NCBI GenBank assembly: GCA_037039925.1
Contig: JAXRKP010001060.1
Coordinates: 92,501 to 156,500, forward strand
Direction of reading: 5' to 3'
Length of the DNA stretch: 64,000 nt
Source of the DNA: Doris montereyensis
Lineage: Eukaryota > Mollusca > Gastropoda > Nudibranchia > Dorididae
Part shown: positions 1 through 11,466 of the stretch, one piece after another
Layout: every line of letters begins with the position of its first letter
How positions within the stretch are numbered: position 1 is the stretch's first letter
The notes under the pieces: model-generated
What the model was told of the DNA's origin: nothing
Database searches by the model: none
Seen by the model: the letters and a program-made list of their open reading frames with translations, nothing else
Made by a program: the position numbers and the translations under genes

Positions 1-240
1 ACATTGTGAATTCAGAAGAGACCATAATTAAGATGAAAAATAAGTGAGAAGGAAAGGAATATGAGCTACTAGTATTAAGTTAAGTACTAACTGCTAGCTA
101 GACAAAAAGCTGCCCCTCTCCAATGTTCATGTAATGGGCATATAAATATATTTATCATGTAGTACGAAAGTAGTGAGACACACATGATGATTGGGTTCAA
201 ATGAGGGGCGACGATTATGCTTTACAACAATGTCGTCATA

Positions 241-828
241 CACGGTTCCCACTCATTTTTAGAAGAAAAAAAAATCCAAGATTTTTCCCATGCAAACGGC
301 ACATTTTTCTAAGGGAGGGAGAGTAGAAATTTCTGGCTTGTACTTGTAGAGGTTTTAACAAACGATGTGAACGTGAATGAAATCGGGTGAAAGTGCAAGT
401 GAAAGCGCAACAAAGGTAGAATTAAAATTAAAGATAAAATCGTAAATGAGACAAAATTCGAAACGATATGCCTAAATATTACGTTTGAATGTTAAATAAT
501 GGCAGGTCTGACGATATCATTATCAGACAAATTGAAAGCCCAGATGTTCAGGAGACGATTTGAGAAAGAATGAATAAAGACAGAGAACAGCATCACTAAA
601 TGGCCAGAACGAATAAAGACAGAGAACAGCATCACTAAATGGCCACATGAGTTGTGCCCTGTGTGAAATCTCGTCCAGTTCCGAGATCGAAAAAATATAA
701 TCGCAATATTTCATGAAAATCCCAAGTCTTAATTTCTTCTAACCAAATTCCAAGACTTTTCCAAGTCTTAATTTCTTCTAACCAAATTCCAGGATTTTTC
801 CAGTTTTCTAAGATGAGTGGTAACCCTG
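241..828. mobile_element. candidate MITE with imperfect terminal inverted repeats
   Basis: The left end (about 243-290, beginning ggttcccactcattttta) and the right end (about 780-828) are inverted copies of each other over roughly 35 bp; the right end read in reverse begins ggttaccactcatcttag. The interior has no convincing coding frame, and it contains two short tandem duplications. This resembles a small non-autonomous DNA element, but no clear target-site duplication is visible, so the class is unknown. Confidence 0.35.
572..649. repeat. 39-bp tandem duplication
   Basis: Two nearly identical 39-bp copies start with gaataaagacagagaacagc at 572 and 611. A second short duplication follows at about 722-800 (cttaatttcttctaacc twice). 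Neither is coding. Confidence 0.8.
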
Positions 829-1082
829 GTCTTAATCTTAATCTAGACTAATCCATTTTGAGTTAGGGGGTGTGTGTGTCTCTCGATGGGTTTTTTCTCT
901 CTAGACTACATAAGAGACCAGGCGATCCTGTACATGAATTAGTATTACTATTACATATACAATTAGCCTTTTCATAAGGCCTACATCACATTGTATTGCC
1001 AGTCACTAATGTTTTTATTTCATCTACTTGGTTGGTAAAAATTGAATACATGTACCTCCCTCATTGTAGCAATACCGAAAAA

Positions 1083-1178
1083 TGTCGTTTTCGTTATAAC
1101 GCCATTCCCTTTATACTATTATAAGGCCAAGTTACCATTGGCATAATAGTTGGCGGTTATAACGAGGTTCGAGTGTGT
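1083..1178. repeat. inverted repeat resembling pogo/Tigger-type ends
   Basis: The sequence cgttataacgcc near 1092 is mirrored by ggcggttataacg near 1152, followed by aggttcgagtg. This is reminiscent of the TIR region of pogo/Tigger elements (family knowledge, from memory). Only about 90 bp are present, so this would be a remnant or a very short derivative. Confidence 0.25.
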
Positions 1179-1432
1179 ATAATTATAATACTAGTAACTA
1201 CACTGTAGTGTAACTGTAGATCTACATGTATTAACAATTAATTTGAAGACGAAGGAACACAATACAGCAATTATATACATGTACATCATCATACCTGTAG
1301 TACTAGTAGTAGTAGAAGACTGGGTAATACTAATAATCTGTTTCGTTTCACTAGGCTTGATGTGCACCCGTAGAAGTAAGTACTGGTACACGGTTAATAT
1401 TTATAGTATTTTTTTAGTAGTGTGTTTGATTG

Positions 1433-1560
1433 AAATTTACCCATCACCATATGCGGTGATCTCAGAGTGATTTGTGAGCAAATAGCAAGATGATAAAAGA
1501 TAAGAAAAAAAGTACATGTAGGACATACCAGTACCAGCCAGCCAGCAGCGTCCGCTGATT
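1433..1560. repeat. dispersed short repeat, family C, copy 1
   Basis: First of at least five ~120-bp related segments. The shared skeleton is gaaatttaccc, then ggtgatctcag, then gataaaagataag, then ggac(c/a)taccagc, then cagcg(t/c)c. No open frame is conserved between copies. Orientation and class (SINE tail, MITE or other) are not determined. Confidence 0.5.
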
Positions 1561-1679
1561 GAAAATGAAAGTACAAGGTCTAGACTAGTTAGTCATATTA
1601 ATATTATTATTACTAGTACTAGTACTAGTGGGCCTTACACTTAGTCACTAGTCGTAGTCGTGCGTTTCTTTCTTTCTTT

Positions 1680-1803
1680 GAAATGTACCCCTTCCAGTCC
1701 ACAATTGCGGCGATCTCAGGGTGAATTAAGAGGAAATGGTAAGATAAAAGATAAGTGAAAGACGGAAAGGAAAGAATGTCCTTTCTTCAGCAGCGCCCGC
1801 CGT
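1680..1803. repeat. dispersed short repeat, family C, copy 2
   Basis: Same skeleton as the copy at 1433: gcggcgatctcagggtgaat, aagataaaagataagtgaaa, then cagcagcgcccgccg. It lies about 120 bp after copy 1. Confidence 0.5.
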
Positions 1804-2417
1804 ATGAGTAGTACTACTACTAGTAGTTAGTAGTAAAGGTATTTCATCATGGCTGTCTGGATTTGGAATTGAAAAAGGCAAACCGTATTGTTTAAATATT
1901 CACCAGCCCGACTTATGCTCCCATAATATAATTATTATAATATAAGTATTACTTGACGGGGAAAATAATGAGTGAAGTCAATCCCAACTGCAGTAAAGTG
2001 TAACCTCACCTGATGCGACCGTGACGTCACCCAACTGCAAAGTGTAACCTCACCTGACGCCACCCAACTAAATGCAGCAAAAATTAGGGCACAGACTACA
2101 GACGCTATTTTGTGTGACGTGTCACCCAACGAATAAAATAAACAGTGCCAAAAGAAACAAATATAAATAAAGAAATGGACAGGTTCACTTGCCCCCAACT
2201 TCCAACTCCAAACGCAACCGATGCGCGTTCTGCATCCATGCGTGTAGACCCATCAAAATGACATGACATTGACGGGGTTGTTCGTGGCCTACGTTACAGT
2301 TACTTGTAATATTGCAATGTAAATCTTTGTAATGTTTAGTGTGTAGGCCTATCTCAGTATCTGTTGCCACTTCTTGGCAATGTCGCCCACTCACTAAGCC
2401 ACTCGGCTTCGGTTTAG

Positions 2418-2578
2418 TTGAAATTTACCCCGTTCACCATCGTGGTGATCTCAAATCTCAAGGTAAATTAAGACTGAGGAGTGTGACTCCCGTGAGGGGA
2501 AACAGCAATTGAGCAATATAAAAATAAAAGTGAAAGAGTGAATGGAGAGTAGGACCTACCAGCATCTCCCGTCAACCA
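2418..2578. repeat. dispersed short repeat, family C, copy 3
   Basis: Contains gaaatttaccccgttcacca, gtggtgatctca and gtaggacctaccagcatctc. The middle is expanded relative to the other copies. Confidence 0.5.
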
Positions 2579-2929
2579 AACTTGTCGGTCTACTCTTATT
2601 AAACTACCACCACCAATGTGATACTACATACTTAGATCAATGCAACACAGTCAAATAAACACTTCACTACTACATGTACTAACTAGACTGCAACACAGAC
2701 AAAAGCAATGGGTGGGCGAGAGAAAAATGATTTGAGTTCAAACAGAAAGATACATTATAGTACTACTACTACTACTAGTAATAATACTACAGTTTGATTC
2801 CATTTTGTTTGTACCCACCTCTACAACTAAAGGAGTACATGACATTGTCCAAGTGTGTATTACTATTAGTTAATAGTATTAAGAAAGAGGGTATATATAT
2901 ATTATAAATGAGAGAGGGATTCATTGAAG

Positions 2930-3038
2930 TTTACCCCAACCAGTGCGGTGATCTCAGGTTGAATTAAGAAGAAACAGCAAGATGAAAGATAAGTGAAAGA
3001 AAGAAGTAGGACTTACCACCAGCAGCGCCTGCATTATG
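2930..3038. repeat. dispersed short repeat, family C, copy 4
   Basis: Contains gaagtttaccccaaccagtg, gcggtgatctcaggttgaat, gatgaaagataagtgaaag and gtaggacttaccaccagc. It is the fourth copy within 1.6 kb, all in one orientation. Confidence 0.5.
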
Positions 3039-3094
3039 AGATAGAGATTAAGAACAAGAGGATACAAATATTAAAAAGAAGACGGATTTAGTCT

Positions 3095-3400
3095 GTATTC
3101 CCACACGCCCAGGCTCACCTACCGTACATCAGATTCCCCAGCAGGCCATTTCATTCAGGGGGGGAGAGGCAAACAGTACACAAGCCTGTTAGTACTATCG
3201 CTTTGACAAGACTTCTATCGCTGGGCACTCATTCACATCGAGTCAAGAGAGGAAAGTAGAGTGAAGTACTTTTTCTAAGAGTACAACATTGTGAAAGAAA
3301 ATCTCCACCTGTGCCGGTCATGGGCATGAACCCGCAACGTGGTAACTACCAGCTCACAACACTACGGGTCAGCTATGCCCCCATGACAGCCGATGTGAAT
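3095..3400 (-). mobile_element. tRNA-derived SINE, family A, copy 1
   Basis: On the minus strand the head (about 3388 downward) has a tRNA-like A box (tagctgacccgtagtg) and B box (gcgggttcatgccc), followed by a ~230-bp body. Related copies lie at 13868-14200 and 54635-54900 in the same orientation, and a fragment lies at 57475. The promoter-like boxes and dispersed copies support a SINE. Confidence 0.55.
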
Positions 3401-3889
3401 CGTGTGTGGGTACGTTTCGTTGCCCACGACTGACAGTGAGTGAACAGTTCCAATAGGATAGGCCCTACATGTTTGTAGCTTGTACTGGAGTTAGGACCAA
3501 ATATCTACTGTGCTGTAATTTCAAGAAAAAATCATCACCACTTTTGAAGATGCCTATAAAAAATGCACAGGCCTTGAGGAGAATTGTACGAGTATAAACA
3601 GCGATGTCACAACGTTTGTGTGTGTGATTGCTGTGATGTTTGTAGTGGACAGGGAAGGTCAGTGGCGCCTAACCTTTGTGGGAAGCATGAACCTGTAGGG
3701 TTTGTGACTGCAGGGAGAGGATCCCAGCAATGGAATTTTATACACAATGACCAACAATCATTCGTGGTCACCACGTTAGTCAATCTTGTTGTAAGGTAGT
3801 ACATACATACATTATTCCAACACAACACACAATGATAAAAATACACAATTCAAAAAGGCATAGACTTGTAAGAGTACACTTCTCATAAT

Positions 3890-4004
3890 TTATTCATAGA
3901 CCCATGGATTAGTGGCCATTTCATATTCAATCACGTCTCCTGAGAACCACAGGTCAATTTCCTTCGTAGCTGACTCAACACTGTCACTGCCATGACAGAT
4001 GTTA
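3890..4004 (-). CDS. NME: NDK coding exon 4 with stop
   Basis: Completes the Arg codon and encodes the active-site segment [12 protein letters not shown] and the C terminus NPWVYE, with a TAA stop at 3892-3890. The acceptor tract is ttttcttccacag. Confidence 0.96.
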
Positions 4005-4592
4005 CTGTGGAAGAAAAGAGATACAAAATTACTTTATAATGCAATATCAGAGTTTTTAAAAATGTAACTTAATGTACCTTCCTATTAATGACGCAGGCAT
4101 GGAACCTACCTATAATATTAATATTCGCTCAGCATGAAGGCACACTAGAGAGGCCAATGCGAGACAGGGGAGCAATAAAAGTTATGAAAACGGCACACTC
4201 CATGGGTGCCCGGTCAGTAACTACGGCAGGTAATTTCTTACACCTTTTGATACTAATGATGATTAGCAAGCAAAGAGCCATGGGTGGAGTCTGGAAGACT
4301 GCTTAATTCTAATTGCTTAGTGACAAACCAGTGATCTAATGTAACTACGGCTGTGTGGTACAGTGGGTGGAGTTAAAAAAGAAGACTAGTCATCTGTTGT
4401 CACAGTACATTGGATAGGTGTATGAAAGGTGGTTACAATGCATGGTAAATTGTTAACGGGCATTGATTAGTCATGGATATTACAGGTGAAATGTAACCAT
4501 TAATGGATGTAATTTAAGGAGAGTATACATGCAGTTGCTGTTGAGAGGCATTAAGGGGGAAATCTTGGTTTTGAAATAGGTATTTAGAGCAG

Positions 4593-4629
<37 letters not shown>

Positions 4630-7600
4630 TGTGTGTGTATATATAACATAAAATCAGTTTCACTGAGATTGTGGGTGTTTAGAAGAAATGGGTATTATGA
4701 CGGCGGACATTTAGGCAGTAATTGCTGTACTCATAATTTAAAAAAACCCAACCTAAATCAAAATATCAAGAATTACTTTTAAAAGTAAGAAAGTCTTAAG
4801 TGTACCCAAAGTACTTTATAATTATAAAACACTGAGTAGGTATGATATAGAGTATATATATCATATATCTATAAAATAAAAAAAAGTGTCTATATACTAC
4901 AGAGTTGTGGTTGTGCATCAGTGATACATTTTATTCCTATTACATTCTCATTGCAGACAGTAGAAATGAATTTGTAAGTAAGTAATGGTTTATAAATGTG
5001 TTGCAGTGAAGACAGAATTGACATATTCTGTCCAACTTAAATTTTCATCTATGACGACTCTTTAACTTATATTTGGAGACCTTTTCTAATATGTTTCAGT
5101 GCTGCAGATACTTCAATTCCTATTCATAATCTGTAAAGACAAAAAGTCTAACAACACAATAAGAGCGGCCTCATGTGGTGAGAGCACAAGAGCACAGCCA
5201 ATGATATTGTGATAGAGATGAGATGAGCACATGACTTGAACACGGGCATTTCAAAAGTCCTAAATGAGAGCACAAGAGAACTTAAAACATCTTTCTTTCT
5301 TTATCAGCTCCCATTCTACCTTCTGGTGTATGGGACTTGAAACATTGCATTTTACATTAGCACACCACCAAAGAAAGAAGAAGAAAGTAAAAGGAAGATA
5401 CACACACCAATTGACAAGTAGAAATGGACAGAGTTAAACATGCAATTGGCAAAGATAGGTAGACAGTTTACCTTAATTCTCCTTTACCATCCACTGAATT
5501 GGAGCTGAAATTCAGTGGAAACAAAACCAAACCCCTAACATACATGTATGAATGTTATTGTTACCATTGGTAAAACAACAAGTAACAAAACCAAACCCTA
5601 ACATACATGAATGTTATTGTTACCATTGGTAAAACAACTAGTTTACTCACCGGCCAACTTCAATGCAGAAGTCTCCTCGAATGGTGCCAGGCTCAGATTC
5701 TTCTGGCTTTGTGGCGCCAAGCATTTTCCTGCCCATCTTCACCACATTTGTTCCTTCCCAGACCTTAAGAGTAATAATGGAAAAACAAACACCCCTGAAT
5801 ATATCACCATCATGTGTATGTATTACATGTATAATATATTAATTAAAAAAATACAACAATGGTCTTTCTTGGTGGAACAAAAAGTTGTTCTTTTGAAACA
5901 GAATCATGATTCTTATCAACCAAAGACCTGCAGACCAAAAAATGATAGCAGTAGCCAAGTTGCATTCACATCGATAACATTAGCACGAACAGTTCATTTG
6001 AACTTATTGCTATAAAATTAAAAACACACTTTCTCGCAGTAGCGCATATCTGACTGTCACCCAGAAGGCCTGAGTAAGATTCTCAATCCCAATAGATTGT
6101 TCTCGCCCTCCTGTCGACCCAACTGTAAATGGGTAGTTAGTCGCTAGGTCTAACCAGACTTGGCAAAAAGTAAAAGTGATGTGGAAAGCAATGGCAAACC
6201 ATCACATGTCATTTCGCTGTATGCCTAGAAAAATCAGGGCTCTACTCCTGATTACCTAAGTACTCTCAAATCTGAGTATTGGACTTACTTTACTTTCTCT
6301 CTGCTTCCTCCTCCTTCTGGGCATATTCCTGGCCTTTTCTTCCCTCCTCACAACTGTCTCTTTTTACCCGTCTTGTCTTTATTTCTTGTTAAAAATAATA
6401 ATACCATAGCTAGGCCTATTCATTTGAATGTAACGTGTTGCTTTTTTGCAGACAGACATCAATAAACACCTTCCATTTGAATACTGTGGTGTCCATATGA
6501 CTGGTTTGTTCAAATTGTACATGTATAGAGACATCTCTTGACTACTTTTATATCATGCTAATTTTATAAAATTCAAACTAGTCAAACCCTGGTATGCCAC
6601 CACTCCCGCTTACCGCAAACTTTAGCAAAGGAATGGAACGACTGCCATACAAAAGCAATGGGGATGTTTTTGTTTTTATACCGCCATCTGAGACAGAAAG
6701 GACCTTAATAGTTTCAGAGTAAAATAAAATGCTTTCCGTTATAGCTCCAACAAAAGGATGGAATATGACAACACACACAAAGACTTACCATTGCAAAGAC
6801 TGGACCAGAAAGCATGTATTCAATAAGTTTTGGGAAAAATGGCAGTTTAGCCAGGTCGGCATAGTGCTTCTGCAGCAAATCTTTGGTAGGCTGAGGAACA
6901 CAGATTAGCAACATTGTTAAACAAAATTGTATATATATATATATATATATATAGTGAGTTGCCCCCTAAATAAAATATCACAAGATAGATCCTCTATTGT
7001 TTATCTAGACCTAAAGGGAATGTAAGCCTTTGCATCCACTACGCATTTAAATTCCCAAACATGTGTTAGTTTGAAAGATTTGTACCCCGAAATCAATATT
7101 ATGCATGGAGCTCTTCCTATCCATTGACGAACAGCCACATCGTCAACTATGACAATAACCTATGCAATTGAATCGCATATTACACTTACATTACCAATCA
7201 ATAGATCTACTTGTAGCTCTTATTCTAGATATAGATAATATTTATCTCTAACCTGATTATACAATATGATCAGTCATTTTTTTAGTATCATAAGCTTGGA
7301 AAGTTGTTGCCGTGCGTCCGGGTGCTTTCTGTACTACATGAGAATAACAAGCTAGGGCCTGGTATGGCTGAAGGGTAATGGCCCACCATATGGACTCAAT
7401 CTTATTTGTTATCACCAGTCTCGGATTTGCACAATTTTCAGAGTGGTTTATCATTAAGAATGTCAACCAGTATTCCCAATTTATCATACTAATCATAGGA
7501 CACAAAATAGTTGGTTAATAATGGATAATTCCTTAGAGTTTCTTCGGTCATATCAGCTACTGGTAGCAAAAAAAGACAAACGATTGCCTCACAAGAAACA

Positions 7601-9498
7601 CCCCATGAGGCTCACTGGGTAGGACTTCAAGATCAGGGTACCAACATTTCCCCCGCTGGTGACTTTAATTCAATATATAAAGTACAGATAATATTTATCA
7701 AACCATATTTACCACTTTTCAATGGACAGAAATATTTTTTTTAGACATAATAATCCATAGAGAACTACCGAGTTGAGCCTATAGGCCTATCTTCCACACA
7801 GCCGCCATCTCCTTTCTTTCTCACTGGTTCCACAGTCGGCAACATAAAATTAGGATCCTTTCCTGCTCGAACAGGGCAACAAAGGGAGGATGTGTTTCCC
7901 CGGCGACCTACGCTTGCCTCTGGGGGGAGGTATCGTTCAGAGGAGCTTATATAGCCTAATGTGTTAGGTTAAGGGATGGTTGATAGATGGTTAACAATAC
8001 AACACATATTGTACACCCCTAGCAACAAAATTATTGCACAACACATATTTAGACAAACTTTCCCAACAATTTATTGTCATTTACAAGTCAATCAATCAGT
8101 ACGCACAATCTGTGCACTTTTTATATGCAAATTAGGTAACATGGACTGGTAAAACATTTACGAAAAACGCTCACATATAAACCAGACACCCGCACTTCTC
8201 GGCATAACAACATCTCCATAGTCAATGCTACCTCGAAGTACATGGTTGGTTTCAGTCTCAGTCCGATTTACGATGAAGCCTCGGTCCGGTCCCTTGTCAT
8301 TGTCACATTTGAACTGCTCGTGTTCATAAATCAGTCAGTTTATCGTCATTTGTTTCTTTAAACTGCTCGTGTTCTGCCCGCTGTCGTTACAGTCTTCAGT
8401 CCCATCCATTGTCACAATAGTGTCGCATGATCTCTGATTAGCCCACATGGAATGTAGCTCCTCCCAACTACCTCTTTATTTTACTTTCTTTCTTTATCCC
8501 CCACAAATACCAAGCCCCAACTTTTTATCTCACCTCTTCAAAATAAACCCTCTTTATTATGTCCCTTGGGTGGTAGGTACTCTGACTATGGAATTTGAAG
8601 TCCTCCCGGACGTGATGTCCCTTTCGATCCAGACATGAATGTAGAGCTAACTAAAAACAGTGGTTGGTGGTGTTTGAATTTTATGCCAAATAGCGTTAAC
8701 TATCAGACATAAGTATTCTATAGAGTAAATAAAACCCTGCCCCCCCCCCCCCCCCCAAGCATAGGTCACCGGGAAACGCATAGCAAGAGCTTTGTTGCTA
8801 GGCAGTCCCATACGGAAAAAATCCTAAATTTTATCTAGCCAACAGTGAACCAGTGACAAAGAGAGAAGATACCCACTGTGTGGAGGCTCTAGTCTAGGTT
8901 CAACTCGGTGTAGTTCATAATTTATCACTTAAGCCATGGATTATTGTCTAAAAAATGATTTCTGTCCATTAAATATATATATATGCTAGATATAATTAAA
9001 TCTAGAATAATATGTAAAGATGGTTTGATAAGTTATATTTACTTTATATTGAATTGAATTCACCAGCTAGAAAAAAATATCCATACCCTGATCATGCAAG
9101 ATCTAGATCTAGATCTACCTCTCAGAGGCGGCGGGGCCACACCTAGATCTAGAAATCTACATACATGTATCTAGCTCTAGACTACTCTAGTCCCATCGGA
9201 GATGGACGATAAAAAGGAGGTCCCGTGTGAAGATCACAACACTCTGCGCACGTTAAAGATCCCTTGGGTGTTTACAAGGTGGTCCGGGCTTAGTTGTGGA
9301 TGTGTTAAACCTAATCAAATCAATTTATCAAATCACTAAAAAAAAAGCAAAGAGAAGTTCACTTACTTGCACAAATTTTCCGGCAACCATCTTGTAACCT
9401 CTGGTTTCAAATCGCTTGACGATTTCACCGATAAGTCCACGTTGGACACCATCGGGTTTGATAGCGATGAAAGTACGTTCTTGACTTTTGCTGGCCAT
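3890..9498 (-). CDS. NME: nucleoside diphosphate kinase (NME/NDK), 4 coding exons
   Basis: Transfers the terminal phosphate between nucleoside triphosphates and diphosphates through a phosphohistidine; normally a cytosolic hexamer in animals. Coding exons on the minus strand are 9498-9367, 6890-6789, 5763-5651 and 4004-3890: 462 nt, 153 residues, the usual group I NDK length. The N terminus ([20 protein letters not shown]) is the family hallmark. The catalytic histidine lies in [12 protein letters not shown] at the start of exon 4, and the protein ends NPWVYE. All junctions are GT/AG with matching phases (0, 0, 2) and there are no frame breaks, so the gene looks functional. The start is chosen by similarity and a good context (aaaaaccATGG). 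An in-frame ATG 15 codons upstream at 9543 is an alternative. Which NME paralogue it is cannot be told. Confidence 0.97.
4598..4624. repeat. (TA)n microsatellite in NDK intron 3
   Basis: About 13 TA units followed by a short GT run. The rest of intron 3 (4005-5650) shows nothing recognisable apart from the 59-bp duplication at its other end. Confidence 0.9.
5527..5644. repeat. 59-bp tandem duplication beside the NDK intron 3 donor
   Basis: Two near-identical copies carry ccaaaccc, ctaacatacatg, gttattgttaccattgg and taaaacaac. The second copy stops next to the intron 3 donor at 5650-5645. Confidence 0.75.
5651..5763 (-). CDS. NME: NDK coding exon 3
   Basis: Encodes [16 protein letters not shown] through [11 protein letters not shown], containing the nucleotide-binding loop and the GTIRGDF motif. 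It ends in phase 2 inside an Arg codon. The donor is gtgagt. Confidence 0.96.
6028..6295. mobile_element. possible SINE in NDK intron 2
   Basis: A ~270-bp block starts gcagtagcgcatatctgact and holds gcctgagtaagattctcaat, which resembles a degraded tRNA-like head, followed by a body with gtggaaagcaatggcaaacc. No second copy was found in the window, so the call rests on the head alone. Confidence 0.3.
6789..6890 (-). CDS. NME: NDK coding exon 2
   Basis: Encodes 34 residues from [13 protein letters not shown] to LSGPVFAM, the NDK helix-hairpin and SGPV motif. The acceptor is cag at 6893-6891 and the donor gtaagt at 6788-6783. Confidence 0.96.
6929..6953. repeat. (TA)n microsatellite in NDK intron 1
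   Basis: A pure TA run just upstream of exon 2 on the minus strand. Confidence 0.9.
6954..9189. other. NDK intron 1, no gene recognised
   Basis: No conserved coding frame or RNA gene was recognised. The stretch holds a C homopolymer at about 8739-8756, near-repeats of aactgctcgtgttc at about 8310-8375, and tagatctagatctagatct runs at about 9097-9117. Confidence 0.6.
9185..9335 (+). mobile_element. SINE remnant with conserved-type central domain
   Basis: The segment ggtcccgtgtgaagatcaca, ctctgcgcacgttaaagatc and ccttgggtg resembles a central domain that recurs in SINEs of molluscs and other invertebrates (knowledge from memory). It is followed by tgtgttaaacctaatcaaat. No tRNA head is clear, so this is a 5'-truncated copy inside NDK intron 1. 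Confidence 0.45.
9367..9498 (-). CDS. NME: NDK coding exon 1
   Basis: Encodes residues 1-44, from MASKSQ to GKFVQ. The donor is gtaagt (plus-strand acttac at 9361-9366). Phase 0. Confidence 0.96.
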
Positions 9499-9729
9499 GG
9501 TTTTTGTGAAGAGAGAAAGAACCGACAGAAGAGTGGCAACCATGCGGGAGACTGAGAAGTGAAAGGAAGTCAGCAAGAAAAATAGATAAAAAGTGATAAA
9601 AAAGGATGCCAGATGATTTCTAGATCTCGTGCCAAAATAGTTGTTGGTACATCACTTTCAATAAATTACCTTGCTTATTCACTCCTGCGAGTTATGGCAC
9701 GTACACACACGCACGCGAGGGCGTGCCCC

Positions 9730-9757
9730 CACACACACACACACACACACACACACA
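9730..9757. repeat. (CA)n microsatellite
   Basis: A pure AC run of about 14 units in the region upstream of the NDK gene. Confidence 0.95.
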
Positions 9758-9842
9758 TCCATAAAGATATATTTTAAATAAGACACATCAACAAGTAGAT
9801 ATAAAATACCAAGCATCAGTTGGTACAATGTATTTTAGCCAT

Positions 9843-10485
9843 GAAAGGTCGAAGGGTCCAGGATAGTGATAGCGTGTGCCCGACTATAGGACTTACTCCA
9901 GAGAAAAGTATACGCAATGGTTTAAGACTTTCATACCATCGGGGTTGATTGTGCCTTCAGGATATCCTTGTACACAGTCGCCTCTCTACTGACTCCTCGC
10001 CGTCGGGCACCATCAGATGTGGACGCACTAATTGCAAGACATGCCCCTTTGTGGACGGCACCGCAACCATTCAGTTCCCTAGACAGACCTGGACAGTGAA
10101 TGGGCAATTCTTCTGCGCCTCTCGCAATGTAATTTATGCTCTTCGCTGCAGTCATTGGAGAATGGCCTATATCGGAGAAACTGGCTTGCAACTCTCCAAC
10201 AGATTTGGCCATCACAGGAGAGATATTGAATACTGCGAAAGCAAGCCGGTGCCTTTACATTTTAATGGACCAGGACATCTAGGAACCCATGACCTGAAAG
10301 TATGCATTCTCAGGTCATGTACCGGCGGTGCTGAGTCTAGAAAGTCTACAAAGAACCGGTTTATAGTAAGATTAGGCACAATCAACCCTGATGTTATGAA
10401 CGTCTTACACCAATTTGTATAATTTTCTCTGGAGTAACTCCCATAGCCGGGCACACGCTATCACTATCCCGGACCCTTCACCATC
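9843..10485 (+). mobile_element. Penelope-like element 3' fragment with GIY-YIG domain
   Basis: An open frame from about 9949 to 10422 encodes ~157 residues matching the C-terminal part of Penelope-like element proteins. It has a Cys-rich stretch (CGRTNCKTCPF), then the GIY-YIG nuclease core (VIYALRCSH, AYIGETGLQLSNRFGHH, HFNGPGH) and the distal SRKSTKNRFIVRLGTINP. The reverse-transcriptase part is absent, so the copy is 5'-truncated. It is flanked by inverted ~57-bp repeats (about 9849-9907 and 10423-10483), consistent with the rearranged terminal repeats of this class. The nuclease frame is unbroken, which suggests a fairly young copy. Confidence 0.85.
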
Positions 10486-10489
10486 CTCT

Positions 10490-11220
10490 ACCCTACCCCA
10501 TCCGCCCCCCACCACCACCCCCACGAAAATATCCCACCCTAGCACTGCCCCCCCCCCCGACCCCTTCTATCTCGGGCAAAGTTGGGTCCCTCTAGCAGTT
10601 CACACCCCGTGTGCCTATCTGTGGTAGCGTACTCTATGGTAGTCATCTTTGCACACCACCATTAAACTTGGTAGGAACATAAGAAATTAAGAATCTATGT
10701 TCTTTTTTGCAAACTAAAAGAAAAAAAACAACCCGCCCAAAAATGCGTCACAGAAAGTTGCCAAAACAAACGCCCGCTGTTCACAGTTTGGCACTTTACT
10801 AGCCAAACTGGTATCTCTGATGAATCAATGCCGGTAAGTCATGTGACCAAGATTATGTGTCAATCTTCTCTGCAGTCCTGATGTGCAAATGAAAAAAAAG
10901 GAAAAAAAGAAAAGTAAAAGAGTGAATATATAGACAAAGTGTGCAAATAACGAAAATAAATAATACATGCCAAACAAAACAGTCATTCCGAAATCAAAAC
11001 ATGAAAAACCCCTCAGATAATCCAATTTGACCACACCCCCAAAAATTCATTGGTTTCTAACTTATTCACTGCGCGCCTTGTTTGTTGTAAAATGGCGATT
11101 TGTATGTGAACCAAAGATACCGAATTCCACATCCCTTGTCAAACGTAGCACTCATGTTTGAAAGACAATCGAAGAAAATAAATAGATAAGAATATTTTCT
11201 GTGAGAAAAATAAAGGTATA
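10490..11220. other. intergenic, no gene recognised
   Basis: C-rich low-complexity DNA to about 10600, then AT-rich sequence without recognisable features. Confidence 0.5.
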
Positions 11221-11466
11221 CATTATCAATCTAGATCTGGTAGAATTATGATCTGTCCAAATCGGTAGCTTAGATCTTCAGTCGATACGAAAAAGTTAAT
11301 AGTTCCTCGTAGACGCCTTAAAACAGTTGGTGAAAAATCTTTCTCGTTTTTGCGCCCCCCTCCCCCCCCGAAAGTTTGGAATTCTCTCCCCAAACACTTA
11401 AGAGAAATAGAACCACCTGGGACATTTAAGCAAAAAAAAATTAAAACCCACCTGTTTTCCACATAG
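11221..11466 (+). pseudogene. LINE remnant, C-terminal end of a reverse-transcriptase ORF
   Basis: One frame reads LRSSVDTKKLIVPRRRLKT, then VGEKSFSF, a proline run from a C tract, PKVWNSLPKHLREIE and TFKQKKIKTHLFST, then TAG at 11464. This is the characteristic C-terminal tail of non-LTR retrotransposon polyproteins of the CR1/L2/jockey group (VPR, WNSLP, FK..LKTHLF). A stop at 11266 and truncation make it a dead remnant. Confidence 0.75.

Noticed and set aside
5559..5634. RFX X-box-like motif gttaccattggtaa, twice
   Set aside because: It deviates from the X-box consensus and lies inside an NDK intron, far from the BBS7 5' end where a ciliary X-box would be expected.
9331..9576. Plus-strand frame opposite NDK exon 1
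   Set aside because: A shadow of the NDK first exon.
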